A DNA stretch of 64,000 bases from contig SSNU01000311.1 of the NCBI GenBank assembly GCA_012064415.1, positions 436,503 through 500,502 of the forward strand, written 5' to 3'. Position numbers and translations under genes: made by a program. This document shows, in pieces, positions 50,484 to 63,975 of this stretch (position 1 is the first letter of the stretch; the number at the start of each line of letters is the position of its first letter). Source of the stretch: Gyrodactylus bullatarudis. Taxonomy: Eukaryota > Platyhelminthes > Monogenea > Gyrodactylidea > Gyrodactylidae. The notes beneath the pieces were generated by a model. It saw only the letters and a program-made list of their open reading frames with translations, was not told the DNA's origin and did no database searches.

Positions 50484-53141
50484 TTATTCCTCATCATCAA
50501 CAACATAGTCAATGTCTTTCTTCTCTTTAGACTCTTCAGAGGGATTAGATTTGTTTTCTCCTTCAACCTCTTCATCGTTGACCTCTTTCTCATGATCATC
50601 CTCATCGTCATCTTCTTCAACCAGGATTTGTTCAGATTCGGTCATACTCTTTGTCCTAATCTTTTTTTTACCTTTTGGCTTGTAAATGCCCAAATGGATA
50701 AGCTAAAAAATATCATAAATCATGAAACTTTCACTGAGGAAATCCCGTAAATCAGTTTTGCTTACCTGTATGAGAATGTTACTCTTCAAGAATCTTAAAT
50801 CTTCCGCTACGCCGACCGTATCAATGAGTAAAATTAAGACGAAAAATCCAATTATCAAGCCCATGATAACATTACCGATTTCTTGGGAATTTTTTGCTTC
50901 AACCACATTCGATTGGTATCTGTTCCCAAGTGTACTCTCTGAGACATTTACTGATTCTGCTATGCAACTAGTTATTAGGGGCACCCACTTCCCTTTTGAA
51001 CCACATGTAAGTGTTTGATTCTTCCCCAAATTAATACTAGTGAAGCCATCTACACATTGGAAGACCAATTGATCTCCAAGTGTATAAATGAAGGTTTCAT
51101 GGTGCTTTGCAGTTTTTGAACTCCCATTAATATAGTTAATAACGAAATCGTTCTTAATCATCATCTTCGGAGTTGGATCGGCATCCAAACTAAGACATTC
51201 AACTTCTACAAGCAAATATTTTATAAAAGATAATTTCGAAAAGTTAGGAAACTTGTAAACTTACGGTTACATCTTTGGGGTAGGGGAAATAATGTTCCTG
51301 GATATGGTTTCCAAAAGGTTTTAGTAGGATCGGTTTCATTGACAGCACAATAAACTTGCTTCGTTACCGTCCTATCGTCATAGTAGAAATTGGTTGGACA
51401 GGAAATATCCAAAACCTTGTTGAAAGTATCGATATTGGTACTGTTCAATGGAACCAGTTCATTTGTACTCAGGTTCATTACTCTTGAGATGTACGAAGTT
51501 GGACTTTTCATATCTTGAATTGAACTTATGTTACATTTCAGTATTTCACATTCAATTGGAGGATATCCTGAATAAATAAAACGAGTCTCGTAATTGATTG
51601 GATCCATAGGTGTTGTATCTGGTACGGGCCTTGTGCCAAGGCAAGAGTATTCATTTATATTTAAATCGGAACTAACATCAGAGCCAGTTACACGTGATGA
51701 AGAAGCAGGGGGTATCAATTTGTAGCCATATTTGCACTTTGACTCGATTTTCAAACCAGGATATCCTGGTGGTAACTCTGAGACTTGTAGATTCAAATTT
51801 CCAGGGGGATCCTTGCAAGTTTTAACTGCATAAAAAATATGAATTATTTCAAATTGATGAATTAGAATTTTCATAAGCTCACCATAGTGCTCACAGACGT
51901 AGGGCAGTCTCTCGAAGCATTCATATTGCTCATAGGATGGTCTCTCATTGAATAGATTGAAGGCTATACAATCTCCGGAGTCTGTTCCACCATTCCAAAG
52001 AACAAATGAAAAATCAATTGTTGTATTCAGGGGTTGGTACATGAACACTCGACCGGAAACTGAAATTAAGCGTATTATTTAATGATTAATTATAATTATA
52101 TATATATGTATATGCAATAAAATGGTTGTGATAAACTACTGGGATATGTAAAGTTTAAAGATAACAAAGGGCCACAAATATAAATTACGATTATGATTTT
52201 TGCTCTCAGAAAAGTCAGAATTAACAGTTGCACTGCTATTTTGACATTGAAATATCAAAAAATATTTTTTAGAAATAAATCAAAATTAAAGTCTACTTCA
52301 AGCCGGTAACTGACACTAATTCAAAAGTAGGGATAATTACAAAAAGTAGAAGATAGATCATCAATACCTAGAAGGTCTATTCAGTGTATTTACAAACAAA
52401 AAAAATTTTCATTCAATACAAATTTTACTTTACTTCTTCACACTGATATGATAAATGTTCAGTTTAATGGAATTATCCATTATCGCTTTGTAGAATTTAA
52501 AGATAAACGGACAAATAAGGTCTAGAAATCACACTTGATAATATTTTGAGCTGGACTGAGTCGGTTTATAATTCCTACTAACTTTTTCGGAAAATTCATC
52601 AAGATAGTTTACAAATTCACTCATGAAAGAGAATTCCAGATCATTTGAAATTAGTGCCATTTGTATGAAAGGATATCGATCTTATTTAAATACTACAGTC
52701 TTGAGGCTCATTGGCTAGATTTGACACTGAAACTTAAAACGGTTGATGGTCAACCACATTAACTCTTGAGATTTTATTATTTATTACAATTCATAAGTAA
52801 TATTTGAATTCTAATAATGAATGAGTGGACCTTTTGAATATTAAAGACTAACTTCGTTTAGCTGTCGACCAAATAGGCCATTGAATATTTTGACTGTTCA
52901 TAAAGCTCTTGAGGAAGTTGACCTCTTGAACATTTGCAAGTTGAACTGGTCTGATTAGATATGACGATGACTCGGTTGCATTGCACTTTTCCATAGCCCG
53001 AGTATAATTCGTAAGCGTGTTAAAGTACTTGTAACATTTCCCTGTAACCTCATTATACGTCCATGTGTTGTCAATACAAGGCAAAGGGATACAATTTATC
53101 GAAATGCAGTACCCTAAAAGAAGGCAAACTAAGCTCCGCAT
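50484..53141 (-). CDS. Selectin/Furrowed-like membrane protein: C-type lectin + sushi domains + TM
   Basis: Minus-strand exons 53141-52853, 52059-51883, 51825-51265, 51205-50766 and 50702-50484 join in phase to 561 residues. A signal peptide (MRSLVCLLLGYCISIN) leads into a C-type lectin domain at about 22-155 (CYKYF, FVLWNGGTDSGDCIAFN, YVCEHY). Then come Cys-rich complement-control-like (sushi) modules: TCKDPPGNLNL to CEI, LKCNIS to CNR, and VECLSLD to TSC. A transmembrane helix (VIMGLIIGFFVLILLIDTV, about 445-465) follows, and a cytosolic tail with a basic KPKGKKK stop-transfer and a long acidic stretch (EEDDDEDDHEKE). The lectin+sushi+TM order matches Drosophila Furrowed and selectins, which mediate cell adhesion, though with fewer sushi repeats. 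Several N-glycosylation sequons are present. Confidence 0.82.
52060..52852 (-). other. Intron 1 of the lectin/sushi gene
   Basis: 793-base GT-AG intron (gttagtct ... cttaatttcag on the minus strand), splitting the lectin domain. Nothing else recognised. Confidence 0.8.
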
Positions 53142-53594
53142 AGTTTTAATCAGATGTGAGAGTTTTCTAACTCTTTCTACAATTCTGTGGGAGTTTTTCT
53201 TCTTTTGTTACTAACGTCATGTACGCATTGTGTAAACTACCTAGGCAACTAGTGAATAGACAAGCTAAAATTACTTGTAAAATGAAATTCATTGAAATTT
53301 TGATCTAATATTGATCCAAGAATTTTATGATAATTTTTTGCAGAATCTAAAATTACTGATTTTTTTATCATCGAATTTCTGAAAATACAACTCTTTTCAA
53401 TCCCTTCATTAGGATATTTATAGTACAAGGTGTAAGAGATTCATTTTTCTTTGATTCACAACGATTTCCGATCAATATCCTTGTTATTTCCCTTATAATA
53501 TGCCAAGATTTACAAAATTAAAATAGGGGTGTCACTAATTCTATTACCAATATAACATATTTAAAATTACACACTTATATTAACTTATATCATA
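53142..53594. promoter_or_regulatory. Divergent promoter region of two lectin genes
   Basis: 453 bases between the divergent starts at 53141 (-) and 53595 (+). The shared orientation suggests co-regulation; no specific element recognised. Confidence 0.4.
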
Positions 53595-54095
53595 ATGAGA
53601 TTGGCAATACCATATTTTGGATTATTACTTTTCATCTTTCATTTCAGTAAGTAAACTCTTTAACTCGCCCAGATGAAGCCTTTACCGTGACAAAGAAAAT
53701 GACATGGAAGCAAGCTGATGACTGGTGCTATTTCCATGGTAAAGGTGGACTGTATTCTCCAAAAAAGGAGACCATTGTAATTTTCTTACTACTAATAATG
53801 ATCATCATTCTATTAATAGGCAAAGGCACTCAAAGCTTGTGGGAAGAGACACTGTTGGCTTGGTCTCCATAGAAAGGAGCCAAAGTCAAAACAATTTGCT
53901 AGTGTCGATTTTACCCAGCCCCATTTGTAAGATTAGCTAATTCATTATCAATTTCATGTTTCTAGGAATTGGGGACCAAAGCTACCGGACAACTTCCACC
54001 AGGTTGAAGATTGTGTAGGATTTTACAGATCTGGAAAGGGGAAAATGAACGACTTTCAATGTCGTCTTAAAATCAATGGAATTTGCGAATACTGA
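53595..54095 (+). CDS. Secreted C-type lectin-domain protein
   Basis: Exons 53595-53646, 53673-53776, 53820-53926 and 53966-54095 join in phase to 130 residues. A signal peptide (MRLAIPYFGLLLFIFHF) is followed by a single C-type lectin fold: MTWKQADDWCYFHGKGGLYS (helix 1), CWLGLHRKE (WIGL-type core), NWGPKLPDN, EDCVGFY, and FQCRLKINGICEY with the closing disulphide. The calcium-site EPN/QPD and WND triads appear altered (LPD and MND), so sugar binding is doubtful. Likely extracellular, possibly immune or host-interaction related. All three introns are short (26, 43 and 39 nt). It diverges from the lectin/sushi gene. Confidence 0.88.
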
Positions 54096-54128
54096 GGACT
54101 GCTATATCGCCACTACTTAGCATACTCA

Positions 54129-54134
54129 AATAAA
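54129..54134 (+). terminator. Polyadenylation signal of the secreted lectin gene
   Basis: AATAAA 34 bases after the stop codon at 54095. Confidence 0.55.
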
Positions 54135-55705
54135 CTTAAAAGGAAACATTTCAATAAATTTTATTCTCTTCAATTTTGATAACCTGGCTGTTCCTGAATT
54201 AGGACCATACAGATCTATTCGAGAGTTTGACTTGTTAGGTTAACTTGTTTTAATACTTTCACAAGTAGAGAATCCAGACAACTGATCTTTGAAGGGATCA
54301 TCCAAACAGAATAAAGGAGGGCATGATCTTGAAGTTATCATTCACTATAGATCTTGTGCCTTTAGATGAACCTTAGAATGAATCACTCAGGTGTCTGAAA
54401 ATGAAAAATAATCCGATTGTTTTGTTTCTAATTTCATATAATTTATTAGTTTTTTTCTTCAAAAAGCACAGAAACTTTCTTTTACATGAAATTTGTTTTA
54501 TCAATTTTGTGTATGTCAAAGTGAATTAGATTGTCATTAGAATTTCTTCAATTTAAAGATTTTCAAAAAATTTTAATTTTCATTTTGAGTCTCCTTCCTT
54601 TTTTAATGAATGATGAGAGGCTACATCAATCATAAGGAGAGGGATATTTTTTTCAATAGTGAACTTTGCATAATAATAATAATATAATAATTCATAATAA
54701 TGATGACTCCCAATTTTGTATTGAGTACGAGTAAGTTGGGGGCAATACATTGTATTTATCGCAGTTCACTGTTGCGAGGAATTTTCTCACTGGTTGACTG
54801 TTATGTTATTGGCTTTTTTAAGTGACACATTTCCCCGTCAATTTATTATCATTGATTGGGGAAGATAGAATATGTTTTTAACTTCAATTACAGCTATTCT
54901 CTTAATTTTATTTATTACATAGAATTTTACTGAGAAAATAACGTTTTCAAGTGTTTCATAAAGTTTCTTTGATTATTCCAAATACATATTAGTTATAACA
55001 AGTTCATTTTATCCACCAAGGTCTTTTAAAGGTAATTAAGAACATGATTTTTCAGATGTTTATTGTTTCAAGTTCAACAGGTCCTCTTTCCCAGCAAAAA
55101 GGCAAGAGAAAGTGTTGCAATCACATTTAAAAACAAAGGAATGGCTCATTTATTCCTTTAAGTATTGATTTTGCGTTTTTTACTCAAATAATTTGAGTGA
55201 TTTTTCCAGAAAAATACGTTATCAACTAGAGAATATCATCATTTCTTAAAATTGTTATTTACAATACAATGCACATGATAATGGTGAAACCGTTTAGTTT
55301 GAGATTAGTTCATTCATAATTGTAGATAGATTCACTATAATATTATTATTATCAATAAGACCTCTAAATATATTAAATACATCATGTAATTTTGGAAAAA
55401 AAACAATTGAAATTTAACTTTTTCTTAGAATTATTTTCCCTTAAAAACATCATTGGATATCATTGTTAAAAACGATGGCATAGAAAAAAATTCCTAAAAT
55501 TATGAATATGAATTATGAAAAAATATGATTGCTTAAATTATTTTGATGATAATAAAGTTTAATTGGAAGTTTTACTGATTTAGCAATAAGGGGAGGGGCG
55601 CTTCAATAAAAGGGTGAGGCAAGTTTGAGACCCTGGGGAAGGGCGAGGCATTTCTATTAAAAAGAGTTGATTATCACAAATTTAACACCGTACTGAATGG
55701 ATTCT
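54135..55705. other. Intergenic region between convergent lectin and ELAV-like genes
   Basis: AT-rich; holds the 3' UTR of the minus-strand ELAV-like gene. No exon recognised. Confidence 0.55.
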
Positions 55706-58700
55706 TCATTGGTGATCTGCTTCAGAGACTTCGAGGTTCTCCTTATTCTCCGAGGATTGATCACCTTCCTTCAAAGGTTCATCTTTTGCTTCCGGTTTAT
55801 TTGGAAAGATACTTTGCTGATTATTTTCTGGTAGGTTGTTGAAATTTGAACCATTTGGATAATGAAATGAGTTGTAGTTTTGGCTGAGCTTAAAGTCGAC
55901 TTGAAGGATTCTATTTTGGAGAACGTGACTAAATAAAATTAAAAATAATCACATTTCTACTTGGAAGTAACTTCATCAACAACAAAATATTGTATCATTA
56001 TTGGAGTTTAGAGAACCTGAGATCATGCGGAATGACTGAATTTTCAAAGTGAATAACCAATCATGTTATTACCCTCAACTATAAATTGTTCAGAGTTTCG
56101 AGAGAAATAAAAAAGCGTTTCTAAGAGCAATGCATCGCCTTAAAATAAAATGCATCTTGAGTCATCGTAAAGAGTTTTTCTTTTTGTATGAATGACATGC
56201 ATTTCTGGATAATTGTAAATAACTCGTAGATCAATTCCGATATTTTCCTTTTAGGAATGTAAAATGTACACTAAGTAGTATCTGAAAAAAACAAATTAGA
56301 TGATGACCATATGGCTATATTTCAATAATTTTCTCATTTCTTCTTAGATTCTTGTGCACTGGCGTTTATATTTAACATCCTCAGTTATGGATATATCCTT
56401 TTTTAACGTGCAGTGGAACTAAATAGTAATGGCAAACAATAAAAATGGGATTTCCCATCCAGAAAGAGGAAAGGAAAACAATAAAGACATTGATTCCTAG
56501 CCCAACATGTATGAGGCATGTTTTTACTCTCAATTCTTATAATTTTCCACAAAAATAGGAAACAAAAAAAGTGCATTCAAATCGAAGGAGCCTTTGACGA
56601 AATGACTTTCAAATAAATGTCACTCAAAAAATTCAACAATAGATGAAACCTCATTTATCATAATTGTAGAGTTATTGTAAAGAATTTAATTCAAAATTCA
56701 GAGTGAAAATCAGGTGAAATGTTTATATACTAACCCATTGAGACCTTGGATAGCACTGAGTGCATCATTGAACGATGACATTGTAACAAATGCATATCCC
56801 TTGCATTTCATATTTTGATTGTCACGGACAACTTTGATGTTTCTCACAAATCCAAACTGACTGAATAACTGGTAGAGAAGGTTCTCCTCAATATCTGAGG
56901 CAAGATTATATGCAAACAGACAACAGGGCTGTTGAGGATTCTGCATCGAGGTGTTAAAGCCGAGATCACTTGAGAAAAAAAACGGATTTTAATACATCTC
57001 TCAACTCCGCTTTTTTATCACAACACAATGTCATTAGTATGGAAGAATAGCTTACGCATTTTGGGGATATCTAATGTTTGATGTATTAGCAAAAAAGGCT
57101 CCATTACTATTGTGAATTAAGGCCTGGTTCTGGTCAATATAGCCAGCTGGCCAAAGATTTGGATGTTGGAGAGTATAGAAGTGTGGAACATAACTTGAGG
57201 TAAGTAGGCCATTTCCAGCGGCTGGATTGATTCCCAACATGTTGCCCGGGGACGATTGACAAAATTGATTCTCCATATCAGATGGCAAACCTTCAATTTC
57301 TGCAATCGGCATTGGAATGAGTATTTGTGTGGGATCAATGTCACTAGATAATTTAATTAAATTAATTGCATTGCCACAAGTGGGTTGGACATAAATAATT
57401 TCTCAAATGGAATCCCAATTTTATAATAACCTCTCCGCGTCTCTGGGCAATTTCTTAGAGAGGGAAGATCCATAAGTTTTTTTAAAAACATTCAAATGCC
57501 GGTTGAACTATCCCTCATTTAAATAATTTAGGGTTGCCAAGAGATTAAATCAAAAAAACCTCAAATCCTATTAAAAGAAGAACTAAAAAGAACTCACTAT
57601 CTTGGAATAAGGGGCATCGGAGGCATTGGGGCATTAACCATCTTGTCATTTTGTTTGATTTGTGTTGAACTGGAATAATTTCTCAGGTAGGTGGGATCCA
57701 ATTGAGTTGGACTCAAATATGGATTCGAGGAATAGACACCATTTTCATTTCCTAGGAGAATTATTTTAAATTAGTGCTGACATGTATCTCATTAGAAATC
57801 AGATGAAAAGCTAAATAAATAAGACATGAGCTTAAATGAATGAATTAATTTCATTCATTGTAATGATTGTTTGCATAATCTAATAGAACTGTCAAGTTAA
57901 CTTGAGTCCGATATTCTAGGGTTATGTGTAGTATGAAAAGTTTTTAATCAATTTTAAAATAACTGACATGCTTTAATATTTTTCTCAATGGAGTTATATA
58001 ATTTTATTCTTAGATGACAACTTAATTGGTAGTAAGTTTATCCTTAGAAAATAACTGTATGATTCAATTACTATTCAAATTTTGTGGAGTGGAATGTCTT
58101 TTAGGATCAATATTAGCCTCGTCGCTACTAGGTAATCCATTCATTAAGGATCTTGTGGAAGAAATTTGATGGACAGGACCTTTTATGCCATTGGCCACCT
58201 GTGTATTTGGCCATGAAGAGTTCATTGTAAAGTTTGGAATGTTTGCATATGCCGAAGAGACTTGGGCATCTAGAAAAATATGAATCAAACTTAAACTATT
58301 AATACTACTTGTAGGTCTCAGGTTAAACTAAGCCAATGATTTTTTCATTACAAGTTCTCTTTATTTTCTCTTGTAAATAAAATGAATTGTCAGTTGAATG
58401 AAAGCTAATATTATGATAATAATTCCACGCAAAGAAATTTAATTTGTTCTAGATATGAAGACTTGATAAGAGCTTAATCTCAAAATTAATTGTTCCATAG
58501 ATGACCTAGGAATTTTAATCGAAAAATTAAATCAAATCAAATATTTCTCTTGTCAAAAGAGGTAACACTAGACTCGAATCCAATTCAGACAAATGGAAAG
58601 GTTTTGATTTTTTTAATTTAAAGTATGTTCATCAGATGTCATCCTTCTTGATCTACTTTTGCAGGAACAATGAATTTACTCATAAACATTTGCTTTCCTC

Positions 58701-59683
58701 CTGAATATCCTGAAGAGAGAATGGTAATGGATCGGGGTAGGGGGACAGTTAGTTTGCCTTCTCTCTCCCTCTTATCAGGAGAATTTTTCTCATTACTTTG
58801 TTAACAGAAATAAAATTTATCTACCAAGCAATTCCCATTCATCTTCCGACCAAAAGAAAATATAAAATTGGACTTATTTACATATTATTATCATTCTTGG
58901 ATTATTCAGTTTTTCAATTTTGTGTTCTCAATTTTTAATTAAAACTCCTCTGTTCTCCCCTCTATATTCAATGATAGAAATAGATAGCATCTTTTATTCA
59001 TATTGCATTCAAGGGGAGAACGAGGGATACAGAAGATGGATATCGATAAAAAGATGCCATACCCAATATAAATGTATACATATAACGTCCGTACTGTTTC
59101 GGTTAGGTTAGTTTTACTTGACTGATATGAAAAATAAATTTTGAAGCATCTCATACTTCTTTTCCTCGTTTAATTAAATTTTCCCTCGGAAAATGTAGAT
59201 ATAAGTTTTCATTTGGGAAATAATAAAAAGATTTTTTTATCATTTTACTTTTTAAGACTGAATCATGTCCTCAGAAGAATATATGGAAATTAGTTTGTCT
59301 GAGCTATTATTGAGTGATAACAGTATTTGGATAATTTATCAAGAGAGAACCCATGTGAACTGTGTGTACAAAGATTAAAGCTACAGCTAGCGTGTTGACT
59401 TCAGAGACTCACTAAAAATATTATTTGTCGTCAAGGTATTGAGAGCTGAATTGAGATCAGAAGGAAAACTGATAAAACTTGCCGAAGTCTGATAACCGTT
59501 TCCAGGAATGTTGAGAGGATTTGCGTTTGATGGTGCTGATGAATTTTCCTTGATCGAGTTCGACAACTGATTGGGAATTTGAGAGGTCTTTTCTCCGTGA
59601 TGGAACTTTGCATTAGGATCAGGAGAGCCAGTTAAAAAGTTTGGACTGTATGCTGTGGGCCAGATTGAGGCATGATAACCAAG
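55706..59683 (-). CDS. ELAV/Hu-like RNA-binding protein, 3' part (hinge + RRM3)
   Basis: Minus-strand exons 59683-59413, 58269-58072, 57751-57598, 57343-57056, 56968-56735 and 55928-55706 join in phase to 455 residues. The first exon starts after an acceptor, so the N-terminus lies upstream, probably beyond the window. The RRM is split across the last two exons: CLFAYNLASDIEENLLYQLF (RNP2), KCKGYAFVTMSS (RNP1), AIQGLNGHVLQNRILQVDFK. This is Hu/ELAV RRM3, which binds AU-rich mRNA 3' UTRs and poly(A) to affect stability and splicing. The preceding 300 residues are a Pro/Ser/Asn-rich linker far longer than a usual Hu hinge. About 45 residues of charged tail after RRM3 (NKPEAKDEPLKEGDQSSENK) are also unusual. 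Confidence 0.87.
55929..56734 (-). other. Last intron of the ELAV-like gene
   Basis: 806-base GT-AG intron interrupting RRM3 (gttagtat ... ttttatttag on the minus strand). Nothing else recognised. Confidence 0.8.
58270..59412 (-). other. Intron of the ELAV-like gene
   Basis: 1.14-kb GT-AG intron between two linker exons. No exon or element recognised; the open frame at 58920 is not gene-like. Confidence 0.75.
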
Positions 59684-62600
59684 CTAATGAAAATATATAT
59701 TATGGAATGATTATTTTGATGGGAATTCAGCTTTTTTAAACTGTACTATGCTGATTAATGAATGAAACAATTATAAAATACCAAAAGGATCAATTAAAAT
59801 GTTATCTTGCAAACATGAGAGGGAAATAGAATCCATCTTAAAAAAAACATTAAGGTTAAAGGTTGAAATCATCGTATAATTTGAAAAAAATGTGTTTCCT
59901 CCTGTACTATACACTGTAAATCGTTTAGTAAGTGGTAGATCATGGTTTTCAATTTGATTACAGTGATATATTATGATTATACAAGTTGTAAATAAATTAC
60001 AACTGTATGCTTGAACCAGATAGAAATGCAGCAATCTTGGAGTTTTGATGAATGCCTACCATATTTACTATTATTAGCCCAGTGTTCTTCGCACATTTTG
60101 TTCTTCTATCTTGAATAAGAGATTGTATTTTCTTAGATTGGAACATTAATTCATAAATTTGGCAGGAAAATCTATTGATATTCTTCGTGTTTAACATTAT
60201 TACCTTGGATAGTGAATATTAGTATATTATTTTCTTTTCAGAAGAAATTTGAGGTTAGTCGTTTCATGCTGGTGTTATTTTATTGATGTAAATGGCATTT
60301 TCAAAAATCCTACACTTTGATTTCATAGACATAGGGACTGATTCAAAACATTGAAAGCTTCAAATGATAATATCATGATAGGAGGCTCTCAAGGAACGAC
60401 ACCCACTTTCAATTAATAAACTTTACAGACAAAAAACTAACGAAATAAGAGAAATTCTCCTCAAGATACCAAAGAGGAATGATGAAAAATGTAGTTAGTT
60501 ACATTTCATCTGAATTCTGCGCAGTTACTTTTTTATTTTCAGCTTAATCCAAGGAAGAAAAATTGCCAAGATAAAATTTAAGAAGAAGGTGAATATCTCT
60601 GATGTGAAGTGGAATGAGTAGGGGGAATAAGGGAAAACCATTCATCATTAATATCTACTCTTGCGTAGTTTCTCGGGAAAAAGAGGAAAAAATTAAAAAC
60701 AAGAAATGAAAATAATCTTCGCTTTCCCTTGTCATCCGCTGAGAATAATAATAATAAGACAAGATCTTTCTCTCTTGGACTGCAGCAAAATAAGTCACGA
60801 TACATAGGAAAAGGCAAATGTATTCCCCATTTTGCAAAAAAGACACACTGTATTGTAATACATAATTACGAATGTGTTTGCTCAACCAAAAATTGAGCGT
60901 AGGCGGAGACAATATTCAGTGTATACAATATACAGTATACTCTCGAATGTGAGAATAGAGAACGTATTCTGAGAAGAAATTTATACTGGAGAGAGGATGC
61001 TCAGGAGTATCTGTATATTCCTTCGATGGTTTATGAATTCGCTTTTGCGTCGGAAATAAATGAAAGCCCATCATATTTGGACATACTTGTAAGTAGTTTC
61101 GAGGATAATGATTATAATCAAAAGGGATGCTAGCAAAACAAATGCGCATTTATCTTTTGCGTTAAAGGAAGAGAAAACAGGGAAAAATTAAGAATGGTGA
61201 ATTGTCATTCTTTTGCGATAGAACAAATCATTGTCATGATTTATTCATTCAGAAATTCTTGGAAATGCACAAGATATCTGTCTAACTCTCGTCTCTTTAA
61301 GAATGTTTGGACAAATAAACTGTCTTTCTTTAATCTTTATTAATGATCAGTTATATGAATGAAGAATTTCAAATTATATTATTTGCTAATGGAAAATTTC
61401 CCGTCCATTCTATCTACATGAACCTTTTGATTTTGTTTATTGGCTCATAAAAGGTTTGGTAAATAGAAGATGACGAATTGAAAAATCTTAATGATACCAT
61501 TTGTAGATTTTTGGTTAATTAACTACCAAAAATTCAACCTTATTAACCTCAAGGTGTTAAGATTATTTGAGAAGAACAACTACTATTTTTAAATTTAATT
61601 CAGAATTTCTCAGAGCATTAAACACACTTTCTATCTCGTTATTTTTGCCTGACAATGAAGAATTAAACAAGTGAAAAAATAGAGCTGTCTTAATGATGGC
61701 ACGCAAGGTTTCCCTCTTTTAAAATAGTTTTACAACAAGTGCAAAAAAACTATCAATATTCCTCCTCTTGTAGGGAAAATTGAGTATGTCTTCTTATCTG
61801 ATCCTCCATTTACATTACATGGCCTACTTGCTTCAATATTTTTGTGCCAGGGGTGTTGATAAAATATTTATGGGATTAATTTTATGCTTAATTTTGACAA
61901 GCCTATCAGAATGTCATGAAACACACTAAACATTAGTCAATAGTCTATGGAAATTTCTTTTCTATGAAGAGAATTATCAACGGGATGATGACTATGATCT
62001 CTATTAAATTCATATTACCTGGATTAGAGAACTATAAAATGGAGGGAATGTTTGTGTATTTACCAAAATCCAATCCGAGTTTATATAGAATTGTTGATTA
62101 AGAAGCTTTTTTTCTCTACGAAACAATGTACTAATAGTGTATTTCATATAGAAAAGAAGGTTTTTATGTCGTGATTGTTTTTTTCTGTCTTTTTTGAAGA
62201 AAATCATTTTTCTCTACTTGTTTGAAAATCAATTGAAATCCATGTAGATTTTTCATGCATTATTATTAAACTGTTGTTGTACTGTAAATAAAGTTTAATT
62301 GCTAAAATTCTCGTTTTCTACTTAACTTAACTGAAGGCAGAGTACGATCAAGGAGCAATAGGGAGCACTGAACGCACAGAGGTGAGAGAGTTTCAATCCT
62401 CAAGAGGAATTTTGAGGAAAATTTTCAATTTTTATCTCCCTCTTGGTAAGGAGAGAAGGGAAAAAGAACAAGAAATATGTCGCCTTAAACATTATCATCA
62501 TCATTATTACATTAAACCAAATTGTGAGGGCAGACTCAAGTAGGAAGATGCATTTGAAATTTTCCTTTTTGGAATACACCCCGAAAGAAGATGAAGGAAA

Positions 62601-63703
62601 CAGAGAACCACAAAAGAAATTGAAAATTAATTAGATTCCTCTCTCTTGTCTGGAGAGAATGTTGAGAATGCGAGTGTGTGTGTCGTTCGTATAGGGATAG
62701 ACTTTGATTTTGTCAGAGAATAAACATATTTTAAGTAGTTAGGCTGTTATACAAACCGTTGTTCCTTTCTGAGAGGATAATAACAAAAATGCTTCCATCT
62801 ATCTCCTCAACATTACACATGGGAATAAACAAAGAAATTACAGAGATGGCAAAGGTATCAGTTGAGTCAACAACGAAAAAAATCAAATTTCCTTAGATAA
62901 TTAGATCTTTGTTCCTCCTCAAACGATATCACCCCAAGTCTAGTTGGAGAATTTGAAGAAGGCAAACAACTGTGTAAAGACATCGAAAGTCAGAGTTGAC
63001 CAAGTTCATGCATAAACTAAGGTATTATTAGACAATGGCCAATGTAATTCTGTTATCATTATGTGAATAACTTTCTTTCTCAAGTCTGTTCTTGCAAATT
63101 AAAATGTAAATGAATTATTCCGAACTGGTCTGCATAATCGTTATTCTTTCCCTCATATATAGATAGCTCATTCTTTCTTGAGACGAATCCCAAGAGACCT
63201 ATAAAGGATACATAGATATCTGTATTTATATATGTATTTATGTACCTTTGGTGGAGAGAAAGGAGAAAAAGTAAAATGGACAGACATTGCAATGACTTGG
63301 CCTCTGGTTTCCAATTTCTCAAAATGTTTATATGAATTTCTTTCTAGTTTCCAATTACTCTCTATCCATCCAAAATGAAATAATCCTGTTTATTGGGCAT
63401 TTTCCCATCGTATTTTGGTGAATGAAATTTGAAAGAAAAGATTAAGCAAGTGTGCGTAAGGGTCATTGGCAGGGGACGACAGGCAAATCACCCCAACCAA
63501 CCTCTCCACTACTTGACATTGTCCCTACTTGCCTATTTTATTTTTAACTTTATTGGATTTTTATTCATTCCTTTTTTTCATAAAAAAGTCAATTAAAATA
63601 ACAGCAATCATTTCTGTCATCTATGGAAAAAAGTTTTATCCCTCCAGAGTGTAATGATTTGGAGATTTTTTGGCAGTCTCTCTCCCCTTTTGGCTATTTA
63701 ATA

Positions 63704-63719
63704 AATAATAATAATAATA
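63704..63719. repeat. ATA trinucleotide microsatellite
   Basis: About five ATA/AAT units. Confidence 0.8.
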
Positions 63720-63864
63720 GGCAATAATACCACATTTAATCTCAGTCAATGCATTAAGTTGATTATTACTCCTCTCTACTGTATTGAGAAGTGAGGTTTA
63801 ATTAGAAAAATGAGGCTGGAATAACTTGGTGGCATTCACTTAAAGATTGAAATATCTCCTCAAA

Positions 63865-63975
63865 TACACCTAATTAATATGAAGATGGGAATTTATGCTT
63901 TTTACAAAATTATGAATTTTTTCACCAAGAAATCGAATTTGATCAAGATTTTTTGGAATCTAGATCGTAGGTTCC
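63865..63975 (-). repeat. Dispersed repeat copy, reverse orientation
   Basis: Reverse complement of the 28258-28365 segment with high similarity (shared tagattccaaaaaatcttga and ataaattcccatcttcatat). Confidence 0.7.

Noticed and set aside
60578..61149. Cluster of overlapping minus-strand frames of 77-85 codons
   Set aside because: Overlap in several frames and have composition of non-coding DNA; no homology recognised.
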